From the NCBI GenBank assembly GCA_003497545.1, contig DNNT01000308.1:11791-20526 (forward strand): a DNA stretch of 8,736 bases. The letters are read 5' to 3'. A model generated the notes under the pieces. That model was not told the origin of the DNA, ran no database searches, and saw only the letters and a program-made list of their open reading frames with translations. Position 1 is the stretch's first letter. Every line of letters begins with the position of its first letter. Shown piece after piece: positions 1-7,360 of this stretch. This stretch comes from Arenimonas sp. Its GTDB lineage: Bacteria > Pseudomonadota > Gammaproteobacteria > Xanthomonadales > Xanthomonadaceae. The translations under genes were made by a program, and so were the position numbers.

Positions 1-497
1 GGGTCGGCGCGGAAGCGGGCCAGTTGCCGGTCGGCCACGCCTTCGCCCACCATCGCGCCCAGCCATACCCCGATCGCCAGCACGGTGCAAAGACCCGAAT
101 GGTAAGTGGGGTTCTGCGCCGCCGCCACGAAAGGCAGGGCGAACAAAGCCACCACCAGCGCCTGGGCCTGGAAGAACCAGAAGAATTTCGCCGGGCTGCC
201 GCCCCAGGCGGCGCGCAGGGCCTGGTAGCGACCGTCTTCTTCCTCGTTGAGTACGCGGTGCAGCAGGTGCAGGCACAGGCGCGCGCCCCAGACGCTGCCG
301 AACATGGCCACCAGGCTGCGCGACATCGGCGAACCTTCGCCCAGCGCGCCCACCAGCAGCGCCGCCAGCGCCATCAGTCCGGCCCAGCCCACGTCCACGA
401 ATCCGAGGTTGCGCACGCGCATCGAAAAGGCCCACAGCGCGGCCATCGCCAGCGCCGAGCCGGCCCAGATGATCGCGATGAGCAGCCAGGAATTCAT
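1..497 (-). CDS. DUF1295 family membrane protein (steroid 5-alpha-reductase-like), 3' end cut by window edge
   Basis: Translating the minus strand from the ATG at 497-495 gives 165 complete codons with no stop before the left edge, so the C-terminal part is missing (I expect about 250-270 residues in all). The visible part is membrane-like, with hydrophobic segments near residues 3-25, 33-52, 62-80, 105-127 and 135-152. The family-like pieces are EDGRYQALRAAWGG (87-100) and GEGVADRQLARF (151-162), which resemble the conserved E-D-x-R-Y-x-x-L and G-E-x-x-A-D-x-Q-L motifs of DUF1295 proteins. The family is related to NADPH-dependent steroid/enoyl reductases, but its bacterial substrate is generally unknown. 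The start overlaps the stop of the upstream DUF2878 gene as ATGA. As the last visible gene of the lipid operon, it plausibly reduces or otherwise acts on an unsaturated lipid product; that role is inference. Family assignment is fairly sure, function is not. Confidence 0.8.
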   Translation of the reverse strand, partial: MNSWLLIAIIWAGSALAMAALWAFSMRVRNLGFVDVGWAGLMALAALLVGALGEGSPMSRSLVAMFGSVWGARLCLHLLHRVLNEEEDGRYQALRAAWGGSPAKFFWFFQAQALVVALFALPFVAAAQNPTYHSGLCTVLAIGVWLGAMVGEGVADRQLARFRAD

Positions 498-1054
498 GCC
501 GCCGCCGCCCCCCGGTCGCCCGGCTGCGCCAGCCCGCCGGTACGGCGGTGCAGGGCGAACAGCAGCGGCATCACCAGCGCCCAGCCCAGCGCCAGGGCGC
601 CCAGCGTCCAGGCCACGGGCGCGCCGAAGCTGACGGCGTCGAAGGCGCCGGCGGCCGTCCAGTAGGCCAGCGGGCCACCGACCAGCCCGAACAGCGCTGC
701 CGTCCACGGCCGTTTCGCCAGGAAGCCCATCGAGTGGTTCAGGGTGAGCGCGAAGCCGGCCCACAACGACCAGATCCACACCGGCGCCACCGAGCGCCAG
801 GGCCAGGGCTCGGCGTAGACGAGCCAGCCCGAGGCCGCGAACGCGGTGTCCAGGGCGATGCCCAGCGGCAGAGCGATGGCCAGCAGGCGCAGGTCGTCGC
901 GACGCTTGCCACCCCAGGCCAGCATGGCCAGCACGAACAGCAGCGCCGCCACCGGCCCCGCCCAGGGGTGGCCCGCGCCGGCGCCGCCGATGCTTGCCAG
1001 CCACACCAGCTGGAAGCCGACGACGTTGCCCGCGGCCAGCAGCATCGCGTTCAT
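494..1054 (-). CDS. DUF2878 family integral membrane protein
   Basis: A 186-residue protein, hydrophobic over most of its length, with about five or six likely membrane segments (near 5-22, 32-47, 57-76, 91-108, 117-134 and 147-168) and an Ala-rich tail. Conserved-looking stretches are LGIALDT (64-70), WSLWAGFALTLNHSMGFL (95-112) and GGPLAYWTAAGAF (126-138), which fit the DUF2878 family as I remember it. The ATG at 1054-1052 is chosen because GAGGTGG lies six bases upstream (1067-1061) and because it starts one base after the stop of the Cfa-like gene. Longer in-frame extensions into that gene have no support. The stop overlaps the next start as ATGA. No catalytic motif is visible. In other genomes such genes sit beside Cfa/DUF1365/FAD-oxidoreductase sets, so a role in handling or membrane placement of the modified lipid is a reasonable guess only. 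Confidence 0.82.
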   Translation of the reverse strand: MNAMLLAAGNVVGFQLVWLASIGGAGAGHPWAGPVAALLFVLAMLAWGGKRRDDLRLLAIALPLGIALDTAFAASGWLVYAEPWPWRSVAPVWIWSLWAGFALTLNHSMGFLAKRPWTAALFGLVGGPLAYWTAAGAFDAVSFGAPVAWTLGALALGWALVMPLLFALHRRTGGLAQPGDRGAAAA

Positions 1055-1055
1055 G

Positions 1056-2336
1056 TCAGGCCACCTCGGGCGCGGGCAGGTACTGGCCGCGCCGGTTGCC
1101 CGGTCGGGCCAGCAAGAGGTGCACGTCGCCGATCGAGCGCTCAAGGAAGCCACCCTCGCAGTAGCACAGGTAGAACTCCCACATCCGGATGAAGCGCTCG
1201 TCATACCCCAGCGCCCGCACCTCGTCCAGCCGGCCCAGGAAACGCTGGCGCCAGTGGCGCAGGGTGAGCGCGTAGCTCGGGCCGATGTCCTCCAGGTTCA
1301 CCAGGCGCAGGTCGCTGGCCTTGGCGGCGGCGTTGGCGATGGCGCTGACGCAGGGGATGAAGCTGCCCGGGAAGATGAAGCGCTTGATGAAATCCACCGA
1401 GTGCAGCGCCTGCTCGTAGCGGTGGTCTTCGATGGTGATGGCCTGGATCAGCGCCAGGCCCTCGGGCTTGAGCAGCGAGGCGCACTTGGCCAGGTAGGTT
1501 TCCAGGTACTGGTGGCCGATGGCCTCGATCATCTCGATCGACACCAGCTTGTCGTAGGTGCCGGTGAGGTCGCGGTAGTCCTCGAGCAGCACGGTCACGC
1601 GGTCGGACAAGCCGGCGGCGGCGATGCGCTCGACGGCCAGCGCGTGCTGTTCCTTCGAAATGGTGGTGGTGGTGACGCGGCAGCCGTGGTGGCGCGCGGC
1701 GTGCAGCGCCATGCCGCCCCAGCCGGTGCCGATCTCGACCAGGTGGTCGCCGGGCTGCAGGTCGAGCTTGCGGCAGATGCGCTCGAGCTTGCGCCACTGG
1801 GCGGTTTCCAGCGATTCGTTTTCATCGGCGAACACCGCCGAGGAATACATCATCGACGCGTCCAGGAAGAGCTTGAACAGCTCGTTGCCCAGGTCGTAAT
1901 GGGCGGCGATGTTCTTGCGGCTGCCGCTGCGGGTGTTGCGGCGCAGGGCGTGCCAGCCGCGCAGGGCCAGGCCGCCGGCGCGGGCCAGGCCGGTTTCCAT
2001 GGCGTCGAGGTGGTCGCGGTTGAGCACCAGCAGGCGTACCAGCGCCACCAGGTCGGTGCAGCGCCACAGGCCGTCCATGTAGGCCTCGCCGGCGCCCACC
2101 GAGCCGCTGGCGGCGGCGGCGCGATAGAAACCCGGGTCCAGGATGTCCAGCTCGGCCCGCAGCGCGCCGCCGGCTTCGCCCAACACCACGGTGCCCAGGG
2201 CGTCGCGCACCACCAGCTGGCCCCCGCGCAGGCCGTCCAGGGTGGCCAGCAGGCGCTTGCGCAGCACGCGGTCGAGCGCGCCGTACCGGCCGGAGGCCTG
2301 GTCCGGGCGCGACAGGGTTTCGGCGGTGCTGCTCAT
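1056..2336 (-). CDS. cyclopropane-fatty-acyl-phospholipid synthase (Cfa) family SAM-dependent methyltransferase
   Basis: A 426-residue protein, somewhat longer than E. coli Cfa (382). The N-terminal lipid-binding domain carries GSVGAGEAYMDGLW (78-91). The methyltransferase domain then has AAHYDLGNELFKLFLD (144-159), the SAM-binding loop EIGTGWGG (201-208), YRDL (254-257), SIEMIEAIG (266-274) and IFPG (321-324). Family members transfer a methylene or methyl group from SAM to the double bond of membrane phospholipid acyl chains. Aligning by eye with E. coli Cfa, the bicarbonate-site residues E239, I268 and Y317 match E270, I300 and Y355, but C139 becomes S166 and H266 becomes Q298. The chemistry may therefore differ from a classical cyclopropane synthase. 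The ATG at 2336-2334 shares one base with the upstream stop (TGATG) and has GGAG at 2346-2343, six bases away. Family assignment is firm; the exact product is open. Confidence 0.93.
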   Translation of the reverse strand: MSSTAETLSRPDQASGRYGALDRVLRKRLLATLDGLRGGQLVVRDALGTVVLGEAGGALRAELDILDPGFYRAAAASGSVGAGEAYMDGLWRCTDLVALVRLLVLNRDHLDAMETGLARAGGLALRGWHALRRNTRSGSRKNIAAHYDLGNELFKLFLDASMMYSSAVFADENESLETAQWRKLERICRKLDLQPGDHLVEIGTGWGGMALHAARHHGCRVTTTTISKEQHALAVERIAAAGLSDRVTVLLEDYRDLTGTYDKLVSIEMIEAIGHQYLETYLAKCASLLKPEGLALIQAITIEDHRYEQALHSVDFIKRFIFPGSFIPCVSAIANAAAKASDLRLVNLEDIGPSYALTLRHWRQRFLGRLDEVRALGYDERFIRMWEFYLCYCEGGFLERSIGDVHLLLARPGNRRGQYLPAPEVA

Positions 2337-3106
2337 CAGGGTCTCCGGGGCGTGGTGGCGGGGTGCGGGTGGAACGGGACGCGCTTGAGCCAGAGCCGGG
2401 CCGCCTGCCAGTAGATGGCGGCGCCCACCTTGGCGGTGAGCAATGGATACCGCCCCAGGCATGAAGCCAACGTGTTCCCGTCCAGTGGCCGGCGTTCCAG
2501 CACCAGGGTGGCGTCGAACTCGGGGCGGTCGCCGTCGAGCACGTCCATGTGCACCCGCAGGTGCTCGCCGGGCGGCTGGAAAACCCAGTGGTAGCGCCGC
2601 CGCATGGCCATGAAGGGCGAGACGTGGAAGCCCTTGTCGAAGCCCCAGTGCAGGGCGTCGCCGTGGTGTTCGGCGTCGGCCACCGGCAGCAGGTAGCCGT
2701 GGCGTTCGCCCCAGGGCGTGTTGGTGATTTCGGCGAAAACCCAGTCCAGCGTCTCGCCGTCGGGCAGGAAGCCGTAGTAGAAGCTCACCGGGTTCATGGT
2801 CTTGCCGAAGTAGCGGCCGTGGGTGAGCAGGCGGATCGGGCCCTCGGGGCGGCGGCCGAGCTCGCGTTCGACCCGGTCACGCACGGCCGTGTCCAGGGGC
2901 AGCGCCGGGTCGCCGTAATAGTCGCGGCGGCGGAACTGCGCCAGGTTGCGGCGATCCACCGACCAGAACCAGCGGCCGGCGAAGACCTGGTCGAGTTCGG
3001 CCAGGTCCAAGTAGAGCTGGAACATGCGGTAGCGGAAGGCGTGCGGCACCGGGGCGTGCCGGCGGTGCCGGACCCAGCCCTCGTAAATGGCGGATTTCAG
3101 CGCCAT
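2336..3106 (-). CDS. DUF1365 family protein of the lipid-modification operon
   Basis: A 256-residue soluble-looking protein of the usual DUF1365 length. Family features are visible in order: the N-terminal [13 protein letters not shown] and [14 protein letters not shown] (7-35), [11 protein letters not shown] (103-113), [15 protein letters not shown] (125-139) and [12 protein letters not shown] (157-168). The C-terminal half reads as a beta-rich fold with a final amphipathic segment near 223-243. No enzyme activity is established for the family as far as I know. It is repeatedly found between a COG2907 FAD oxidoreductase and a Cfa-like enzyme, exactly as here, which argues for a shared pathway, perhaps lipid binding or an accessory role. 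Its start overlaps the end of the FAD gene by 10 nt, and its TGA overlaps the next ATG by one base. Only a weak G-rich sequence precedes the start, so it probably relies on coupling. Family is sure; role is unknown. Confidence 0.92.
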   Translation of the reverse strand: MALKSAIYEGWVRHRRHAPVPHAFRYRMFQLYLDLAELDQVFAGRWFWSVDRRNLAQFRRRDYYGDPALPLDTAVRDRVERELGRRPEGPIRLLTHGRYFGKTMNPVSFYYGFLPDGETLDWVFAEITNTPWGERHGYLLPVADAEHHGDALHWGFDKGFHVSPFMAMRRRYHWVFQPPGEHLRVHMDVLDGDRPEFDATLVLERRPLDGNTLASCLGRYPLLTAKVGAAIYWQAARLWLKRVPFHPHPATTPRRP

Positions 3107-4341
3107 TGCACCCCGAGCGCGCGCGCCACCTCGACGCCGCTGCGCAGCCCGTCCTCGTGGAAGCCGAAGCCCCAGTAGGCGCCGGCGTACCAGGTGCGGT
3201 TGACGCCGTTGATCTCGCCGCGGCGCGCCTGGGCGGCCACGCTGGCGTGGGTGTAGACCGGGTGGTGGTAACGCATGCGCGCCAGCACCCGTGCCGGGTC
3301 GATGTCCTGGCCGCGACCCAGGGTGACCACGAACGGCCGCTCGCTTTCGAGCGACTGCAGGTGGTTCATGCAGTAGCTCACGGTGCAGGCTGCGCCCGGC
3401 GTCGCCGGCACGTAGGCGTTCCAGGCCGCCCACGCCCGGCGGTTCTTCGGCAGCAGGCGGGCGTCGGTGTGCAGCACGGTTTCGTTGGCCTGGTAGGGGA
3501 TGGCGCCCAGCACCTCGCGCTCGGCGTCGCTGGGGTCGGCCAGCAGGGCCAGGGCCTGGTCGCTGTGGCAGGCCAGTAGCACCTGGTCGAAGGCTTCCTC
3601 GCCGTCGTCGGTGGCCACGAAGGCGCGGTCGGCTTCGCGATGCACGCGCCGGGCCGGCGATGACAGCCGCACGTGCACCCTCCACTGGCGCCGCAGCGCC
3701 TCGATGTAGCTCGACGAGCCGCCCGTCACCACCCGCCACTCCGGCCGTTCGCTGACCTGCAGCATGTGGTGGTTGTCCATGAACCGCACCAGGTACTTGG
3801 CCGGGAACTGCAGGATCGACTGCGAGGGCGACGACCACAGCGCGCAGGCCATCGGCACCAGGTGGTCCTCGATGAACATCGGCGAATAGTCGTTGTCGCG
3901 CAGGTAGTCGCCCAGCGAGGGACCATCGCCGGCTTCGGCCAGCAGCGCGGGGGCTTCGCGGTAGAAACGCGTGATGTCGCGCACCATGCGCCAGAACTTC
4001 GGCGACACCAGGTTGCGGCGCTGGCAGAACAGCGAATCGAGGTTGGTGGCGTTGTATTCCAGGCCGCTGCGTGCGTCCTGCACCGAGAAGCTCATGGTGG
4101 TGGGCTGGGTCGGCACGCCGAGTTCGTCGAACAGCGCCGTCAGCAGCGGGTAGTTCTGCGGGTTCATCACGATGAAGCCGCTGTCCACCGAATAGGCCTT
4201 GCCGCCCTGTTCGACGCGGTGCGTGTGCGTGTGCCCGCCCAGGCGCGCCTCGCGCTCGAACAGCACCACCTCGTGTTCGCGCGAGAGCAGCCAGGCCGCG
4301 CCCAGCCCGGCGATGCCGCTGCCGATGACCGCGATCCTCAT
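3097..4341 (-). CDS. FAD-dependent oxidoreductase, COG2907 / NAD(P)-binding Rossmann type
   Basis: A 414-residue flavoprotein with a classic N-terminal dinucleotide-binding site: [20 protein letters not shown] (1-20) contains the G-x-G-x-x-G-x-x-x-A pattern, and E29 ends the second strand to hold the adenosine ribose. [10 protein letters not shown] (34-43) and VDSGFIVMN (52-60) are typical of amine-oxidase/phytoene-desaturase-like enzymes. The C-terminal [18 protein letters not shown] (385-402) forms the second FAD contact. No signal peptide is present, so the protein is cytoplasmic or peripheral to the membrane. Proteins of this family next to DUF1365 and Cfa genes are usually called cyclopropane/furan fatty-acid synthesis proteins; one from Rhodobacter was reported as a desaturase in furan fatty acid formation (from memory). 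Acyl-chain desaturation is therefore the best guess here. The ATG at 4341-4339 has GGAGG at 4350-4346 and overlaps the desaturase stop as ATGA. Confidence 0.92.
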   Translation of the reverse strand: MRIAVIGSGIAGLGAAWLLSREHEVVLFEREARLGGHTHTHRVEQGGKAYSVDSGFIVMNPQNYPLLTALFDELGVPTQPTTMSFSVQDARSGLEYNATNLDSLFCQRRNLVSPKFWRMVRDITRFYREAPALLAEAGDGPSLGDYLRDNDYSPMFIEDHLVPMACALWSSPSQSILQFPAKYLVRFMDNHHMLQVSERPEWRVVTGGSSSYIEALRRQWRVHVRLSSPARRVHREADRAFVATDDGEEAFDQVLLACHSDQALALLADPSDAEREVLGAIPYQANETVLHTDARLLPKNRRAWAAWNAYVPATPGAACTVSYCMNHLQSLESERPFVVTLGRGQDIDPARVLARMRYHHPVYTHASVAAQARRGEINGVNRTWYAGAYWGFGFHEDGLRSGVEVARALGVQWR

Positions 4342-5285
4342 GCGGCCTCCCGGCGCGCCGTGCGCAGGGCGGCCGGCACTGGCCGCAGATCGCTCACCAG
4401 GCCCAGCAGCGCCATCGCGCGCAGGCCCAGGTAGGTCAGGTCCAGCTCCCACCAGGCGAATCCTTGCCGGGCCGAACCCGGGTAGTGGTGGTGGTTGTTG
4501 TGCCAGCCCTCGCCGAAGGTGAGCAGGGCCAGCAGCGCATTGTTGCGGCTGTCGTCGCGGGTGGCGAAGCGGCGGCTGCCCCAGCGGTGCGAGAGCGAAT
4601 TGATGGTCACGGTGACATGGAACAGCACGATCGTCGACACGAAGAAGCCCCACACCAGCAGCTGCGGCCCGTTGGTGCCCAGGCCCGGGTGGGCGCTTTC
4701 CAGCCAGGAGCCCAGCGCGTACAGGCCTACCGCCAGCAGCGCCGGCACCAGGATGTCGAAGCGGTCGAGCAGGCGAAGTTCCGGGAACCGCACCAGGTCC
4801 TTGATGGCGTCGAAATCGGTGCGGAAGCCGCGCGGCGTCAGGAACCAGCCCATGTGGCTGCGCCAGAAGCCGTGGCGCGGCGAGTGCACGTCGAGATCGG
4901 TGTCGGCATGGCGGTGGTGGTGGCGGTGGTGCGCCGCCCACCACAGCGGCCCGCGCTGCACCGAGGCCGCGCCCAGCAACGCGAACGCGAACTGCACCGG
5001 CCGCGAGGTGCGGAAGGCCTTGTGCGAGAAGTAGCGGTGGTAGAAGCCGGTGATGGCAAACATGCGCGCCGCGTACAGCGCCACCGCCATCCAGAACGCG
5101 AACCAGGAAAAACCCACCCAGAACACGCCCAGGCAGGCCAGGTGCAGGCCGATGAAGGGCAGCACGCGCAGCCAGTCGATGCGGTCGGGGTCGCCGTCGC
5201 GGGTGGGCGCGGCGCTGGTGTCGAACCAGAGCACGATGGCGCGCAGGGCGCGGCGCCAGGCAGGGGCAGGGGGCATATCAGGCAT
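4338..5285 (-). CDS. acyl-CoA/acyl-lipid fatty acid desaturase (delta-9-type, three histidine boxes)
   Basis: A 315-residue membrane di-iron desaturase that inserts a double bond into saturated acyl chains using O2. All three histidine boxes are present: HRYFSH (83-88), HRHHH (120-124) followed by [13 protein letters not shown], and [16 protein letters not shown] (258-273). LSHRWGSR (231-238) supplies a further conserved histidine, H233. Hydrophobic pairs near 42-78, 96-110, 176-195 and 208-230 give the usual membrane topology. The ATG at 5285 is chosen as the first that gives a normal N-terminus. A second ATG at 5276 and one at 5375 (30 extra residues) are possible, and none has a good Shine-Dalgarno. 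It is the first gene of the operon and overlaps the FAD oxidoreductase gene by ATGA, so it probably supplies the monounsaturated chain used by the downstream Cfa-like enzyme. The family is secure; double-bond position is inferred. Confidence 0.93.
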   Translation of the reverse strand: MPDMPPAPAWRRALRAIVLWFDTSAAPTRDGDPDRIDWLRVLPFIGLHLACLGVFWVGFSWFAFWMAVALYAARMFAITGFYHRYFSHKAFRTSRPVQFAFALLGAASVQRGPLWWAAHHRHHHRHADTDLDVHSPRHGFWRSHMGWFLTPRGFRTDFDAIKDLVRFPELRLLDRFDILVPALLAVGLYALGSWLESAHPGLGTNGPQLLVWGFFVSTIVLFHVTVTINSLSHRWGSRRFATRDDSRNNALLALLTFGEGWHNNHHHYPGSARQGFAWWELDLTYLGLRAMALLGLVSDLRPVPAALRTARREAA

Positions 5286-5301
5286 GGCCGTATGGTCGGC
5301 A

Positions 5302-5332
5302 GCGGGCGGTGATGGGTCGGTGAACCGCCCGC
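5302..5332. repeat. 9-bp perfect inverted repeat in the divergent promoter gap
   Basis: GCGGGCGGT at 5302-5310 is repeated in reverse complement as ACCGCCCGC at 5324-5332, with a 13-nt spacer. It lies in the 99-nt gap between the desaturase and pseudouridine synthase starts, with its near edge 16 nt from the desaturase ATG. It could be an operator or a 5'-leader hairpin occluding ribosome binding. The arms are pure G/C apart from one A/T pair, so chance cannot be excluded. No convincing -35/-10 pair for either gene was seen in this gap. Confidence 0.35.
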
Positions 5333-5384
5333 CCGCGTGGCCCCGGGCTGGCGCATTTCGTCGCGCCTGCGCCATGCTTCGCGC

Positions 5385-6134
5385 ATGCAACGACGACCTG
5401 CGCCGATCCGCCAGCCCAACGTGCCCCGCCACGGCGTCGCGCGCGTGCTGTCGAAACAGGGCCTGTGCTCGCGCACCGAAGCGGCGCGCTGGGTGGCCGC
5501 CGGCCGCGTGGCGGTGAACGGCCGCGTGGTGCTGGACCCCGAATTCCCGGTGCGCCAGGGCCTGGACCGGCTTGCGCTGGACGGCCGGCCGCTCGAGGCC
5601 GCCGCGCCGGTGTACGTCGCGCTCAACAAGCCGCGCGGCCTGGTCACCACCGCCAGCGACGAGAGGGGTCGCGACACCGTCTACGCCTGCCTCGAGGGTT
5701 CGGGCCTGCCCTGGCTGGCGCCGGTGGGCCGCCTGGACCAGGCCAGTGAGGGACTGCTGCTGTTGAGCAACGACCCGGCCTGGGCCGCGGCCATCACCGA
5801 CCCGGCCACCGGCCCCGACAAGACCTACCACGTGCAGGTGGACGCCGTGCCCGACGCCACCCTGCTGGCGCGACTGCAAGACGGCATCAGCGAAGACGGC
5901 GAACACCTGTCGGCGAAGTCCGCCATCCTGCTGCGCAGCGGCGGCCGCACCGCCTGGCTGGAAATCGTGCTCGACGAGGGCAAGAACCGGCAAATCCGCC
6001 GCCTGCTCGCCGCGAACGGCCTGGGCGTGATGCGCCTGGTGCGCGTGGCCATCGGCCCGCTGGCCCTGGGCGAATTGCCCAAGGGCCAGTGGCGCCGGCT
6101 TGCCGTGGACGAGGTCGCCGCGCTCAGCCCTTGA
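5385..6134 (+). CDS. RsuA/RluB/RluF-type rRNA pseudouridine synthase with S4 domain
   Basis: A 249-residue enzyme that isomerises a uridine in rRNA to pseudouridine. After a 17-residue Arg/Pro-rich tail, an S4 RNA-binding domain occupies about 18-65 ([17 protein letters not shown], 20-36, and [10 protein letters not shown], 40-49). The catalytic domain begins with [13 protein letters not shown] (77-89) and contains the signature [16 protein letters not shown] (115-130), whose D118 is the expected catalytic aspartate. KTYHVQVD (146-153), [12 protein letters not shown] (197-208) and [12 protein letters not shown] (218-229) complete the family pattern. The presence of S4 favours RsuA/RluB/RluF over RluE, but I cannot say which rRNA position is modified. 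The ATG at 5385 is preferred because the S4 domain follows at once; an in-frame ATG at 5337 would add 16 unconserved residues. No strong ribosome-binding site precedes it. It stands alone, divergent from the lipid operon, with its last 11 bases overlapping the end of kbl. Confidence 0.9.
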   Translation: MQRRPAPIRQPNVPRHGVARVLSKQGLCSRTEAARWVAAGRVAVNGRVVLDPEFPVRQGLDRLALDGRPLEAAAPVYVALNKPRGLVTTASDERGRDTVYACLEGSGLPWLAPVGRLDQASEGLLLLSNDPAWAAAITDPATGPDKTYHVQVDAVPDATLLARLQDGISEDGEHLSAKSAILLRSGGRTAWLEIVLDEGKNRQIRRLLAANGLGVMRLVRVAIGPLALGELPKGQWRRLAVDEVAALSP

Positions 6135-7323
6135 TCACGCCCAGCTCGCGGCCGACCTTGGTGAAGGCGGCGATGGCGCGGTCGAGGTGCTCGCGGGTGT
6201 GGGCGGCGCTCATCTGGGTGCGGATGCGGGCCTGGCCCTTGGGCACCACCGGGAAGAAGAAGCCGATCACGTAGATGCCTTCCTCGAGCAGGCGCTGGGC
6301 GAACTTCTGCGCCAGCGGCGCGTCGTACAGCATCACCGGAACGATCGGGTGCACGCCCAGCTTGAGGTCGAAGCCGGCGGCCGTCATCTGTTCGCGGAAA
6401 TAGGCGGTGTTTTCCTGCAGGCGGGTGCGCAGGTCGCCGGCGGCGGAGAGCATGTCGAATACCTTGGTGCCGGCCGCGACGACGTGCGGCGGCAGCGAGT
6501 TCGAGAACAGGTAGGGACGCGAACGCTGGCGCAGCATTTCGATCACCACGCGCGGGCCGGTGGTGAAGCCGCCCAGCGCGCCGCCCAGGGCCTTGCCCAG
6601 GGTGCCGGTGAAGATGTCCACCTGGTCCATCACGCCCTTCACCTCGGCGCTGCCACGGCCGGTGGCACCCAGGAAGCCGGTGGCGTGGCATTCGTCGATG
6701 TGCACCAGCGCGCCGTACTTGCGCGCCAGCGCGGTGATCTGGTCGAGCGGGGCGATGAAGCCGTCCATCGAAAACACGCCGTCGGTCGTCACCATGATCG
6801 TGCGGGCGCCATCGGCCGTGGCCTGCTGCAGCTGCTTCTCGAGGTCGGCCATGTCGCAGTTGGCGTAGCGGTAGCGCTTCGCCTTGCACAGGCGCACGCC
6901 GTCGATGATCGAGGCGTGGTTGAGCGCGTCGGAGATGATGGCGTCCTCCTCGCCCAGCAGCGGCTCGAACAGGCCGCCGTTGGCGTCGAAGCAGGCGGCG
7001 TAGAGGATGCTGTCCTCGGTGCCGAAGAACGAGGCGATCTTCGCCTCCAGTTCCTTGTGCAGGTCCTGGGTGCCGCAGATGAAGCGCACCGAGGCCATGC
7101 CGAAGCCGTGGGTGTCGAGCGCGTGCTTGGCGGCCTCGATCACCTCGGGGCTGTCGGCCAGGCCCAGGTAGTTGTTGGCGCAGAAATTGAGCACCGTCGA
7201 GCCGTCGGCCAGGGTGATCTCGGCCGACTGCGGCCCGGTGATCACGCGCTCGGCCTTGAACAGGCCCTGTTCGCGGATGGCGTCGAGTTCGGCGGCGTAG
7301 CGGGCGAGGGCAGGCGAGGTCAT
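6124..7323 (-). CDS. kbl: 2-amino-3-ketobutyrate coenzyme A ligase (glycine C-acetyltransferase)
   Basis: A 399-residue PLP enzyme, one residue longer than E. coli Kbl. It cleaves 2-amino-3-oxobutyrate, made from threonine by threonine dehydrogenase, with CoA into glycine and acetyl-CoA in the cytoplasm. Visible family features are [14 protein letters not shown] (46-59), the glycine-rich [17 protein letters not shown] (73-89), [11 protein letters not shown] (132-142) with H136 placed to stack on [15 protein letters not shown] (208-219) with D210 and H213, and [14 protein letters not shown] (239-252). In the last, K244 is the Schiff-base lysine and has the same number as in E. coli. The Phe/Ile-rich [20 protein letters not shown] (351-370) near the C-terminus is also typical. 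It belongs to the alpha-oxoamine synthase family with KBL/SPT/AONS members; the length and [10 protein letters not shown] motif favour Kbl. The start at 7323 is set by AGGGA at 7334-7330. The usual partner tdh is not adjacent. Confidence 0.96.
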   Translation of the reverse strand: MTSPALARYAAELDAIREQGLFKAERVITGPQSAEITLADGSTVLNFCANNYLGLADSPEVIEAAKHALDTHGFGMASVRFICGTQDLHKELEAKIASFFGTEDSILYAACFDANGGLFEPLLGEEDAIISDALNHASIIDGVRLCKAKRYRYANCDMADLEKQLQQATADGARTIMVTTDGVFSMDGFIAPLDQITALARKYGALVHIDECHATGFLGATGRGSAEVKGVMDQVDIFTGTLGKALGGALGGFTTGPRVVIEMLRQRSRPYLFSNSLPPHVVAAGTKVFDMLSAAGDLRTRLQENTAYFREQMTAAGFDLKLGVHPIVPVMLYDAPLAQKFAQRLLEEGIYVIGFFFPVVPKGQARIRTQMSAAHTREHLDRAIAAFTKVGRELGVIKG

Positions 7324-7329
7324 GGGCGG

Positions 7330-7334
7330 TCCCT
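7330..7334 (-). promoter_or_regulatory. ribosome-binding site of kbl
   Basis: Minus strand AGGGA, six bases before the ATG at 7323. It fixes the kbl start and argues against the long in-frame open extension that continues past it into the porin gene. Confidence 0.6.
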
Positions 7335-7354
7335 GGGGCGGTGGAAAGCCCGCC

Positions 7355-7360
7355 ATTATG
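7355..7360 (-). promoter_or_regulatory. possible -10 element of the kbl promoter
   Basis: Minus strand CATAAT (five of six matches to TATAAT) lies about 30 nt upstream of the kbl ATG, giving a short leader. No good -35 hexamer is found 16-18 nt upstream. A dyad GCAAA-GG-TTTGC (7364-7375, plus strand) sits just upstream of it and could be an operator, or chance. Confidence 0.25.

Noticed and set aside
499..512. GCC trinucleotide run
   Set aside because: It is the Ala-rich C-terminus of the DUF2878 protein and leader of the next gene; the run is too short to call a repeat.
1660..1675. TGGTGGTGGTGG run
   Set aside because: It encodes the consecutive threonines VTTTTIS (221-227) of the Cfa-like enzyme; not an independent repeat.
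846..2414. Plus-strand 522-codon open frame antisense to the Cfa-like gene
   Set aside because: High-GC shadow frame: composition is a Val/Gly/Gln/Ala/His-rich mirror of the real gene, with no domain pattern, while the minus strand encodes a complete, well-recognised enzyme.
4213..4234. GCGTGTGCGTGTG tandem-like run
   Set aside because: It encodes GGHTHTH of the FAD oxidoreductase, a normal family motif.
4905..4941. GGTGGTG-rich stretch looking like a microsatellite
   Set aside because: It encodes the second histidine box of the desaturase (residues 119-126), so it is explained by protein function. The similar stretch at 4484-4500 encodes the third box.
5050..5517. Plus-strand open frame spanning the desaturase start and the pseudouridine synthase start
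   Set aside because: Arg/Pro/Ala-rich translation with no motif; it overlaps two well-supported genes in other frames.
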